From positions 529-10,026 of the forward strand of contig DHQM01000031.1 in the NCBI GenBank assembly GCA_002408105.1: a stretch of DNA of 9,498 nucleotides. The letters are read 5' to 3'. The DNA is from Gammaproteobacteria bacterium UBA5338. GTDB lineage: Bacteria; Pseudomonadota; Gammaproteobacteria; Pseudomonadales; UBA5862. Numbering within the stretch: the first letter of the stretch is position 1; every line of letters starts with the position of its first letter. A program made the translations under genes and the position numbers. Shown in pieces: positions 1 through 5,959 of this stretch. The notes under the pieces are model-generated. The model worked only from the letters and a program-made list of their open reading frames with translations. It did not search any database and was not told the origin of the DNA.

Positions 1-625
1 ACCAAGCCACCACGGCCAGCACCCCGCCACCCAGCCATTCGATGAACTGAATCCACGAAAAGCCCGCAAACAGCGTCACACCGATGGCCAGCACCGCAAG
101 CAAGAGCACCGTGCTCCCCGTGAGATTAAAAGCCGGCAGCACCGCCTCTGCCGCCCAGATCCCAAGTCCACCACCGGAACCGGCAGGCCAGTGCCCATCG
201 CTTGGAGGGGGCACATAGAGGGTGGCTAGTGGTGTTGCGCTCACCAGAATCAACACCAGCCCGCCGGCACGCAGTGCGACCATCCCCCAGCGCAGGGTTT
301 TCGGGCCCGGCCTGAAGGCGGATTCGGCCGCCTTGAACGCAAACAGCAGCGGCAGCGCCCAGGCGAGGTACCCAAAGATTGCCAGGCTGAAATCCGCGAT
401 CCAGGCGCCGGTGCGCCCCGCCGCATTGGCGACCGGGGCTGTACTTCCCGTGTGGGACCAGCCGCCATCCGCGGGGTCATAGCTCATCAACGCAATGCCG
501 AGAAAAAGCGCCGTGGCAAACAGCACGATCATTCCACCTTCCACCACCACCCGCTCGAGGTGCCGGCGGGCCGCACTGGGTTCGGCTGATGCGGTCTCTG
601 CTTGCACCACGGCCTTACCTGCCAT
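1..625 (-). CDS. ftsK: FtsK DNA translocase, N-terminal membrane domain (partial, runs off window)
   Basis: Only the first 208 codons are present and the frame stays open to the window edge. FtsK anchors in the inner membrane at the division septum, and its C-terminal motor (outside the window) pumps DNA to XerCD/dif during chromosome segregation. The visible part matches the FtsK four-helix membrane domain. A short cytoplasmic N-terminus is followed by hydrophobic segments near residues 28-47, 75-97, 113-136 and 170-190. After the first helix comes the family signature SYDPADGGWSHTG (48-60), then VANAAGRTGAW (65-75), as in proteobacterial FtsK. The ATG at 625 is preceded by a G-rich AGGTGGGTGG stretch that could serve as the ribosome site. 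A GTG at 646 in the same frame has no such site. It lies 96 nt downstream of the second thioesterase. Motor and gamma domains cannot be assessed. Confidence 0.9.
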   Translation of the reverse strand, partial: MAGKAVVQAETASAEPSAARRHLERVVVEGGMIVLFATALFLGIALMSYDPADGGWSHTGSTAPVANAAGRTGAWIADFSLAIFGYLAWALPLLFAFKAAESAFRPGPKTLRWGMVALRAGGLVLILVSATPLATLYVPPPSDGHWPAGSGGGLGIWAAEAVLPAFNLTGSTVLLLAVLAIGVTLFAGFSWIQFIEWLGGGVLAVVAW

Positions 626-721
626 GGACCACCCACCTGCTGCCACCAGGCGGTAATTCGACGCATGCGGTCATGGTTGCGAAAGCCCCGATGCCACCCA
701 TCGTACAGCCAAGTCGCGCCA

Positions 722-1147
722 TCAAGTGACTCGAAACCGATAGTGTCCGGCACTGACCTGGCGGTGGTCCTCCTGCCAGCAGTGCACACTCAGGTGCACG
801 ATTCGGCGACCGGAATTCTTGATGGCGACCTGGGCGAAGGCGTCTTCCGCCTTGGCGCTGCGCAGGTACTCGGTGGTCATATTGACGCACTTGGGCAGGT
901 GGTCGTGGGCAATGATTCCGATGACGGCGAGGCTTGCCGCGCACTCCATGAACCCGGCGATCACACCCCCGTGGATGGCGCGAATCATCGGGTTGCCGAT
1001 GTGTTTTTCCTGAAACGGCAGCCGATAGCGGATCTGGCCATTGATGTCCTGCTCGATGCAGATGCCCAGGTAGTCAGCGTAGGGAATCGAGCTGACCAGT
1101 TTCTCGGCGCTGACCTGATCCAGAAGAAAGGAAAATTGCTGACTCAC
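722..1147 (-). CDS. PaaI-family hotdog-fold acyl-CoA thioesterase, second of a tandem pair
   Basis: A 141-residue protein of the PaaI/4HBT hotdog family, which hydrolyses acyl-CoA thioesters in the cytoplasm, usually as a tetramer. The family core is visible as IHGGVIAGFMECAA (residues 58-71). His59-Gly-Gly is the thioester-binding loop, and Glu68 stands where the catalytic Asp or Glu sits on the central helix. A longer frame opens at 1237 but would overlap the upstream gene by over 90 nt. The start chosen is GTG at 1147: a perfect AGGAGGA lies 6 nt upstream, and the GTG overlaps the upstream stop as GTGA. That overlap implies translational coupling with the first thioesterase. The substrate is unknown. 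The neighbouring acyl-CoA dehydrogenases suggest a fatty or branched/cyclic acyl-CoA. Confidence 0.87.
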   Translation of the reverse strand: MSQQFSFLLDQVSAEKLVSSIPYADYLGICIEQDINGQIRYRLPFQEKHIGNPMIRAIHGGVIAGFMECAASLAVIGIIAHDHLPKCVNMTTEYLRSAKAEDAFAQVAIKNSGRRIVHLSVHCWQEDHRQVSAGHYRFRVT

Positions 1148-1665
1148 TTCGGATCCTCCTGGGTCACCAAACTCGAGAACGGGCCAGGTTCGGGGGCCTT
1201 GGGGCCTTTGGTCGAGAGCATAAAGGACGCGCTGCAATGGGCCACCGGCTCGAGCGGGTCGCCCTGGCGGGCATAGCCCCTAACAAACGCCACCGTCTTG
1301 GTGAAATGGTAACACTCGACCTCTGCGATGATGTCTTCGCCGCGCTTGGTTGGCCGCAGGTAGTCCATGCGCAGGTCCAACGTTGCAATTGGAACCGGCA
1401 GCTTGATGGTTGCCATGACACAGAGTCCCGCCACCGAGTCCATGAGGGTGGCAATGACTCCTCCATGCAACGAGCCACTGACCGGGTCCCCCACAAAGCG
1501 CTCATCGTAGGGAAGGCGCATCACCGCCCGGCCCTCACCAACACCCAACACCTCGGGTTTGAGTTCGTTGAACAGGGGGTGGCTGTTCTTGGCAAACTGC
1601 GTCCGGGCAATTTCCAGAAACTCTGGGTTGAAGAGTTTGTCTGCGGCGTCCTCGAGCTTCTCCAC
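1144..1665 (-). CDS. PaaI-family hotdog-fold acyl-CoA thioesterase, first of a tandem pair
   Basis: A 173-residue hotdog-fold thioesterase predicted to hydrolyse acyl-CoA esters in the cytoplasm. The signature GSLHGGVIATLMDSVAG spans residues 64-80, with His67-Gly-Gly in the substrate loop and Asp76 as the likely catalytic acid, matching PaaI and YdiI-like enzymes. The strand LDLRMDYLRPTKRGEDI and the C-terminal ...AHCSASFMLS strand are also typical. An N-terminal helical extension of about 30 residues and a Pro-rich tail make it longer than its downstream partner. The start is GTG at 1665 with GAGAGG 5 nt upstream. Its stop overlaps the next start (GTGA). A TATAAT box lies about 36 nt upstream of the start and the acyl-CoA dehydrogenase terminator beyond that, so this gene probably begins its own transcript. 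The substrate cannot be told from sequence. Confidence 0.88.
   Translation of the reverse strand: MEKLEDAADKLFNPEFLEIARTQFAKNSHPLFNELKPEVLGVGEGRAVMRLPYDERFVGDPVSGSLHGGVIATLMDSVAGLCVMATIKLPVPIATLDLRMDYLRPTKRGEDIIAEVECYHFTKTVAFVRGYARQGDPLEPVAHCSASFMLSTKGPKAPEPGPFSSLVTQEDPK
1154..1160 (-). promoter_or_regulatory. Strong Shine-Dalgarno site fixing the GTG start of thioesterase 2
   Basis: AGGAGGA on the minus strand, separated by 6 nt (TCCGAA) from GTG at 1147. It lies inside the last codons of the upstream thioesterase. It is the strongest ribosome-binding match in the window and argues against the longer in-frame start at 1237. Confidence 0.85.
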
Positions 1666-1670
1666 GCTGA

Positions 1671-1676
1671 CCTCTC
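1671..1676 (-). promoter_or_regulatory. Shine-Dalgarno site of thioesterase 1 (GTG start)
   Basis: GAGAGG on the minus strand, 5 nt before the GTG at 1665. It supports the non-ATG start; no nearby in-frame ATG has a comparable site. Confidence 0.7.
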
Positions 1677-1684
1677 AAATGGAT

Positions 1685-1692
1685 GGGGGGGG
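1685..1692 (-). repeat. C8 homopolymer in the leader of the thioesterase transcript
   Basis: Eight consecutive G on the plus strand (C on the transcribed-sense minus strand) between the TATAAT box and the Shine-Dalgarno site of thioesterase 1, at or just after the predicted transcription start. It is noncoding in the minus-strand reading. Confidence 0.95.
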
Positions 1693-1700
1693 TTCGCGCC

Positions 1701-1706
1701 ATTATA
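1701..1706 (-). promoter_or_regulatory. Candidate -10 box (TATAAT) for the thioesterase pair
   Basis: A perfect TATAAT on the minus strand between the upstream intrinsic terminator (1748-1780) and the GTG start at 1665. That is where a promoter would be expected. The predicted transcript would start near 1694, giving a leader of about 29 nt. No good -35 hexamer is visible 16-18 nt upstream and there is no TGn extension, so it may need an activator or be weak. The box is flanked by a short CGCC/GGCG inverted repeat. Confidence 0.5.
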
Positions 1707-1747
1707 CGGCGACTGTGTGGGCACTGGGGCGGTGGCCCGGGGATGCC

Positions 1748-1780
1748 AGAAAAGAAAGAGCCCGGCCGATGCCGGGCTCT
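1748..1780 (-). terminator. Rho-independent terminator of the acyl-CoA dehydrogenase pair
   Basis: Perfect 10-bp stem (AGAGCCCGGC at 1757-1766 pairing with GCCGGGCTCT at 1771-1780) with a 4-nt loop. On the minus strand it is followed by TTCTTTTC, a U-rich tract in RNA. It lies 22 nt after the stop of the second acyl-CoA dehydrogenase. The arms are GC-rich and the U tract is on the minus side only, so it acts for minus-strand transcription and separates this unit from the thioesterases. Confidence 0.9.
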
Positions 1781-1802
1781 GTGCGCAGTGCCGAGGCGTA
1801 GG

Positions 1803-3053
1803 TCAGGCGCCGGTCGGTACATCTTTGAAGGGAACACCTTTGTCGACGCGGTTTTCCTGAGGCAAGCCCAGTTCACGCTCGCCGATCACATTGCGCTGCA
1901 CTTCGTCCGAACCGCCGGCGATGCGCATGGCAGGAATGCCCAGGTAAATGTCCTGGAAGAGCCCGTGGTTGAAACTGGCATCTGCGCCGTGCTCAATCCC
2001 CAGCGGCCCTTGCAGTTCCATGGCAAACGCGGACATCTCTTGCAGCAGAATGCCACCCGCGAGTTTGAGCACTGCGCTTTCGGTTCCCGGCATGGCGCCG
2101 CGGGATATGTACGACAGGGTCCGGTACCCGGTGAGCTCCAGCGACTTGAGCCTGGTATAGAACTCGGCGATGCGGTTGCGCACCAAAGAATTTTCAATCG
2201 CGGGGGCTCCGTCCAGGTACGCGGACTCTGCCAGGCGCCTGAGTTCGTCGAAAGCATCCGCTGGCGCCAGGTTCATTCCGGTGCCGATGGACATTCGTTC
2301 GTTCATTAAGGTGGTGATGGCCACCGACCATCCGTTGCCCACCGCATCGAGCCGGTTGGTATCCGGAATGCGCACGTCCGAGAAAAACACCTCGTTGAAG
2401 TTTGCGCCGCCGGTCATCTGCTTGATCGGCCGCACTTCGATGCCTGGGCTTTCCATGTCCACCACGAAGTAGGTCAGCCCCTTGTGCTTGGGCGCATCGA
2501 AATCGCTGCGGGTGACCAGAATTCCCCACTTGGAATAGTGGGCTCCGGACGTCCACACCTTTTGGCCATTGACAACCCATTCGTCGCCTTGGCGCTCCGA
2601 TCGCGTGCGCAGTGCCGCCAGATCAGAGCCCGCGCCGGGCTCGCTGAACAGTTGGCACCAGATGATGTCCCCACGGGCCATCGGCGGAAGGTGCCGCTTT
2701 TTTTGCTCCTCGGTGCCATGGGTCATGATGGTGGGCCCGGCCATGCCGATGCCGATACCGAACACATTGGGGGGCGTCTCGTAGCGGCGCTCTTCCTGGT
2801 TGAAAATGATGTTTTCCATCACTGTGCCGCCACGGCCACCATATTCCTTCGGCCAGGTGATGCAGGCCCAGCCCGCATCGGCCTTCTTGGCTTGCCAGGC
2901 TTGCGCACGTTTGATCATGTCCGGGTTTTCGCGCTCGGAAAACATGCCGAAACCTTCCGAGCTGTTCGGGTCTTTGAGTTTGGCGTTTGCGTCGAGCCAT
3001 GCACGCGCTTCAGCGCGAAACTCGGCTTCTTGTGGAGTGTCTTTAAAATCCAT
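1803..3053 (-). CDS. Acyl-CoA dehydrogenase, catalytic-type subunit
   Basis: A 416-residue FAD-dependent acyl-CoA dehydrogenase, expected to form the alpha,beta double bond of an acyl-CoA and pass electrons to ETF in the cytoplasm. The full fold is present. The N-terminal helical domain includes ITWPKEYGGRGG (65-76). The middle beta domain carries the FAD/substrate motif QLFSEPGAGSDLA (134-146) and WVVNGQKVWTSGA (159-171). The C-terminal helical domain ends with MRIAGGSDEVQRNVIGER (376-393). The MCAD-type glutamate position (YEGT) is replaced by AGGS, but Glu252 in TLMNERMSIG sits where isovaleryl-CoA dehydrogenase has its catalytic base. AGGAG lies 6 nt before the ATG. It follows the other dehydrogenase by 38 nt and ends 22 nt before a terminator. 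The combination resembles one half of a heteromeric ACAD such as mycobacterial FadE26-FadE27 or FadE28-FadE29, known for bulky sterol side chains. The substrate here is unproven. Confidence 0.93.
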   Translation of the reverse strand: MDFKDTPQEAEFRAEARAWLDANAKLKDPNSSEGFGMFSERENPDMIKRAQAWQAKKADAGWACITWPKEYGGRGGTVMENIIFNQEERRYETPPNVFGIGIGMAGPTIMTHGTEEQKKRHLPPMARGDIIWCQLFSEPGAGSDLAALRTRSERQGDEWVVNGQKVWTSGAHYSKWGILVTRSDFDAPKHKGLTYFVVDMESPGIEVRPIKQMTGGANFNEVFFSDVRIPDTNRLDAVGNGWSVAITTLMNERMSIGTGMNLAPADAFDELRRLAESAYLDGAPAIENSLVRNRIAEFYTRLKSLELTGYRTLSYISRGAMPGTESAVLKLAGGILLQEMSAFAMELQGPLGIEHGADASFNHGLFQDIYLGIPAMRIAGGSDEVQRNVIGERELGLPQENRVDKGVPFKDVPTGA

Positions 3054-3059
3054 GGGGTT

Positions 3060-3064
3060 CTCCT
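3060..3064 (-). promoter_or_regulatory. Shine-Dalgarno site of the second acyl-CoA dehydrogenase
   Basis: AGGAG on the minus strand, 6 nt before the ATG at 3053, within the 38-nt gap between the two dehydrogenase genes. It confirms the start. Confidence 0.75.
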
Positions 3065-3091
3065 AGCGAATTGGGTGGGGATGGGCGCAGA

Positions 3092-4204
3092 TCAGGCCGC
3101 TTTGGCTTGCAGCGCCTTGAAAAGCCGCTCACGCCACAGCATGCGCCCGCCAAGCAGCGCGTCGAGCAGACGCATTCGCTTCACGAACATGTGGCAATTG
3201 GCCTCCCAGGTGAATCCGATTCCACCGTGAACGTGGAGGTTTTCCTGGGCTGCGAACTCGTAGGCGTCGCACGCCGCTCCCCGTGCCAATGCAGCGGCCT
3301 CGGGGAGATCTTCGGGACTGCTGTTCAGCGCCCAGGCACCGAAGAAGCAATTGGACCGCGCCAACTCAATGCGCATGTACATGTCTGAGATGCGGTGCTT
3401 GATCCCCTGGTACGTCCCGAGCGGCCGCCCGAAAATGTACCGTTCCAGCGCATAATCGCGCGCCATTTCTAAGCAGCGTTGGGCCCCACCCAACTGTTCG
3501 AAGGCAACCAGAATGGCCATGCGGTTGAGCAGCTGATCCAGCAGTTCAGCACCTGAACCTTGGCCACCCAGCAACTCTGCCTCCACTTGGTCGAACTGGA
3601 CCTCAGCCAACTTGCGGTGCAGCTCGATCGTTTTGATCGACTGGCGTTTGATCCCCGGCTGGTCAAGACGAACGATGTACAGCGACAGTGCGCCCCGTTC
3701 GTCTTGGGCGCTGACCACCGCAAAGTCCGCGATCTCAGCGTCCATTACTGGCACCTTGGTGCCCGTCAGCTTGCCGTTTTTGACCTGCGCCTGCATGCCG
3801 GCCGCATCGTGACGACCGTTGGCCTCGAAATAGGCGATGGTGCCAATCAGTTCGCCGCTGGCAAGCCCTGGCAGATGCGCCTGCTTCTGGGTTTCGCTGC
3901 CGGCCAGCATGATGGCCTCTGCGGCCCCACTGATGGACGCCGTATAGGGTGTGTGCGCCAAACAGTATCCGAGTTCTTCGGCGACGACGACTTGGTTCAG
4001 GGCGCCCATGCCCGCCCCGCCAAACTCCTCAGGGATTCCAATGCCGAGGTAGCCGTTCTCGGCCATGAGCCCCCAGAGCTCTGCATCATGGGTGCTCCCA
4101 GCCTCCATGTGCTTATGAAACGCCTCCAGCGTCGCCTTGTCCGCGAGCAGCTTTCGGGCCGCGTCGCGCAGGGCATCTTGGTCTTCGTCAAAGAGAAAAT
4201 TCAT
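3092..4204 (-). CDS. Acyl-CoA dehydrogenase family protein, subunit lacking the usual catalytic glutamate
   Basis: A 370-residue ACAD-family protein. An open frame extends to 4327, but the ATG at 4204 is preceded by GAGG at 5 nt and begins MNFLFDEDQDALRDAARKL, the normal family N-terminus. The 41 extra residues would read through an operator-like palindrome. IPEEFGGAGMG (57-67), RYIFGRPLGTYQGIKHRISDM (255-275, split here only for description) and HVHGGIGFTWE (324-334) are family landmarks. Aligned by eye to isovaleryl-CoA dehydrogenase, the helix-G base position is Met229. The MCAD-type YEGT position is absent (DALLGGRML). With its partner gene 38 nt downstream carrying the glutamate, it most likely forms a heteromeric alpha/beta ACAD as a structural or substrate-binding subunit. 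Expected cofactors and partners are FAD, ETF and acyl-CoA. It could instead act alone with another base, which sequence cannot exclude. Confidence 0.88.
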   Translation of the reverse strand: MNFLFDEDQDALRDAARKLLADKATLEAFHKHMEAGSTHDAELWGLMAENGYLGIGIPEEFGGAGMGALNQVVVAEELGYCLAHTPYTASISGAAEAIMLAGSETQKQAHLPGLASGELIGTIAYFEANGRHDAAGMQAQVKNGKLTGTKVPVMDAEIADFAVVSAQDERGALSLYIVRLDQPGIKRQSIKTIELHRKLAEVQFDQVEAELLGGQGSGAELLDQLLNRMAILVAFEQLGGAQRCLEMARDYALERYIFGRPLGTYQGIKHRISDMYMRIELARSNCFFGAWALNSSPEDLPEAAALARGAACDAYEFAAQENLHVHGGIGFTWEANCHMFVKRMRLLDALLGGRMLWRERLFKALQAKAA

Positions 4205-4289
4205 TGCTCCCTCACTTTCCGATGGTGGGTTGTTATCAATGAGAGCCAGTGGCACTCCGCGGCGGGTCCGGGTGGCCACACAACCCCGT

Positions 4290-4311
4290 GAACTGACCTT
4301 CCGGTCAGTTC
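4290..4311. promoter_or_regulatory. Perfect inverted repeat, probable TetR-type operator upstream of the acyl-CoA dehydrogenases
   Basis: Two perfect 9-bp arms, GAACTGACC and GGTCAGTTC, flank TTCC. It lies 86 nt upstream of the first dehydrogenase start in the 154-nt gap after ppx. Size and TGACC/GGTCA half-sites resemble operators of TetR-family repressors that control acyl-CoA genes. No run of T follows on either strand, so it is a poor terminator. A GGTTAACC palindrome is at 4318-4325. I could not find a convincing -10/-35 pair around it. No regulator gene is in the window. Confidence 0.65.
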
Positions 4312-4358
4312 GGGACAGGTTAACCAATATCGGGGGCGCGGAGAACCGGCCGCTGCAC

Positions 4359-5885
4359 TCAGCCGGAGATGCTCAGCGCCAATCCGGCTGATTCGAGTAC
4401 CTCCGCCTCGCGCTCAAGGTCAGCGGCGGTGAGGGGGTGGGCCAGCAGCCAGCCTTCGGGAAACTGAACCAACAGGCGTTCCGCGTCTGCTCGAGCCAAC
4501 ACCGCTGGAACCGGATGCGCGCCGCGGGTGTGGTGCAACAAGACTGCCAGGCGCAGCAGCACGGTCAGCCTGCGCACCACGGTAGCATCGCCTTTCAGCA
4601 CCTCGAACTCCTCTGCACGCGGGAAACGGCGCCGATGGCCCTGGATCAGAATCGCCAGGGCAGACTGGGTTTGTCGAGTGAACCCTAGGAGGTCTGCGCG
4701 ACCGACGATGTACGCACCGTGCCGGTGGTACTGGGAGTGGGAAATCGACAGGCCGATCTCGTGCAGATCCGCAGCCCAGGCGAGCCAGCGCCGAGGACGC
4801 CCTCCGTCGAGCGCCCAGCCGGGAGCGATCTGGTCGAACAAGGTCAGGGCAGTGGACTCGACCCGCCGCGCCTGCATGCGGTCGACGTGGAAGCGCCGCA
4901 TCAACCCATCGATGGTGCGGCGCCGGACATCCTCATGGGCCGAGCGGCCGATCAGATCCCACAGGATGCCCTCGCGCAGGGCACCCTCCGAATACCGCAT
5001 TTGGGTGAGGCCAAGGGTCTCGAACACCGCGCTCAGGATCGCGACCCCCGCGGGGAAGATACCGGCGCGGGCGTTGCTGAGGCCACGCACATTCAGCTTT
5101 TCAATGCGCTCGAAACCCAACAGTTGGTCGCGCAGCGCATGGAGTCCTTCCAATGTCACGCTGTCCGTGCTCCAACCGTTCTGAATCAATACCCGCTGGA
5201 CCGCACGAACAGTGCCTGAGCTGCCCACCACATCGATCCAGGGGTATTCCTGCAGGGCCTCCTGTACAGGGGCCAGTTCGCTGCTGGCGCTGAGTACCGC
5301 GCGCTCGAACCCTTTTCGGGTCAGCTTTCCAGCGGGAAAAAACCGCTCCGAATAGCTGACTGCACCGATCGACAGACTTTCCAGCACCAGGGGCTCAAAC
5401 CGCTCGCCAACGATGAGCTCGGTGCTGCCTCCACCAATGTCGACCACCAGCCTGCCATGATCGTCGTCCGCGAGTGTGTGGGCGACTCCGAGGTAAATCA
5501 GCCGTGCTTCCTCGACACCGGAGATGACTTCGATCGGGTAACCCAGCACGGCTTCGGCCCGGGCGATGAAACTGTCCGCGTTCACCGCCACACGCAGCGT
5601 ATTGGTGGCACGCACCGCCACGCTGTCCTGGGGCATGCCGTGTAGGCGTTGCGCGAACATGCGCAGACATTGTAGGCCCCGCTGCTGCGCGGCCTCGTGC
5701 AGGTAGGCATCTTGGTCCAGCCCGGCGGCAAGGCGAACCTTTTCGCGGAACTTCTGCAGCGGTCGGACCTCGTTGCCGTGCAACTCGCCGATCAGCAGGT
5801 GAAAACTGTTGCTGCCAAGGTCTACGGCCGCAAACCGGGGAGGGGCCTGCAGCAATTCGCCCTGGGCGGGCTCACCGTCGGACAT
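4359..5885 (-). CDS. ppx: Exopolyphosphatase / guanosine pentaphosphate phosphohydrolase (Ppx/GppA family)
   Basis: A 508-residue member of the Ppx/GppA family (E. coli Ppx is 513, GppA 494 residues). It hydrolyses inorganic polyphosphate from chain ends and may also convert pppGpp to ppGpp. The ASKHA-type core is intact: phosphate loop 1 AAVDLGSNSFHLLI (19-32), SGVEEARLIYLGV with the likely catalytic Glu (125/126), phosphate loop 2 VVDIGGGSTELIVG (147-160), GSSGTVRA (221-228) and SEGALREGIL (299-308). The C-terminal half holds an HD-like helical domain with DLHEIG (373-378) followed by several His residues. The frame is open to a TTG at 5933, but that lies in the candidate promoter, so ATG 5885 is chosen. 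Its ribosome site is weak (GGCGAG). It follows murB by 74 nt. Ppx versus GppA cannot be decided here. Confidence 0.92.
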   Translation of the reverse strand: MSDGEPAQGELLQAPPRFAAVDLGSNSFHLLIGELHGNEVRPLQKFREKVRLAAGLDQDAYLHEAAQQRGLQCLRMFAQRLHGMPQDSVAVRATNTLRVAVNADSFIARAEAVLGYPIEVISGVEEARLIYLGVAHTLADDDHGRLVVDIGGGSTELIVGERFEPLVLESLSIGAVSYSERFFPAGKLTRKGFERAVLSASSELAPVQEALQEYPWIDVVGSSGTVRAVQRVLIQNGWSTDSVTLEGLHALRDQLLGFERIEKLNVRGLSNARAGIFPAGVAILSAVFETLGLTQMRYSEGALREGILWDLIGRSAHEDVRRRTIDGLMRRFHVDRMQARRVESTALTLFDQIAPGWALDGGRPRRWLAWAADLHEIGLSISHSQYHRHGAYIVGRADLLGFTRQTQSALAILIQGHRRRFPRAEEFEVLKGDATVVRRLTVLLRLAVLLHHTRGAHPVPAVLARADAERLLVQFPEGWLLAHPLTAADLEREAEVLESAGLALSISG

Positions 5886-5923
5886 GCTACTGCTCGCCGT
5901 TGGGGGACGTAGGAACGGGCGCG

Positions 5924-5932
5924 ATTGTAACA
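5924..5932 (-). promoter_or_regulatory. Candidate extended -10 promoter for ppx
   Basis: TGTTACAAT on the minus strand fits the TGnTAtAAT extended -10 form with one mismatch (TACAAT). It lies in the 74-nt gap between murB and ppx and predicts a start near 5917, about 32 nt before the ATG at 5885. No -35 hexamer is obvious, as allowed for extended -10 promoters. It suggests ppx can be transcribed apart from murB. Confidence 0.5.
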
Positions 5933-5959
5933 AACCCCAGCATCACCCACCCGCCGCAG

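Noticed and set aside
529..789. Minus-strand Trp-rich open frame across the thioesterase 2 / ftsK gap
   Set aside because: It overlaps the end of thioesterase 2 and the start of ftsK in another frame, has no supported start, and matches no family I know. Both neighbours end and begin normally without it.
2484..3230. Plus-strand open frame of 248 codons opposite the second acyl-CoA dehydrogenase
   Set aside because: It is a shadow of a strongly conserved gene, spans a real intergenic gap, and has no motif of its own. The other plus-strand frames (for example 602-1276, 3560-4291, 5900-6745, 7509-8204) were rejected for the same reason.
4205..4327. 41-residue N-terminal extension of the first acyl-CoA dehydrogenase
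   Set aside because: It would translate the operator-like palindrome, has no ribosome site, and adds an Arg-rich segment not found in the family. ATG 4204 has GAGG and the normal N-terminus.
4205..4340. Sigma-70 promoter for the acyl-CoA dehydrogenase pair
   Set aside because: Candidates such as GATATT and GATAAC match only about four of six -10 positions and lack a -35 partner at 16-18 nt, so none is reported.
4333..4367. CCGGC/GCCGG inverted repeat at the ppx stop as a terminator
   Set aside because: Five-base arms separated by 11 nt with no T run on the minus strand; too weak to call.
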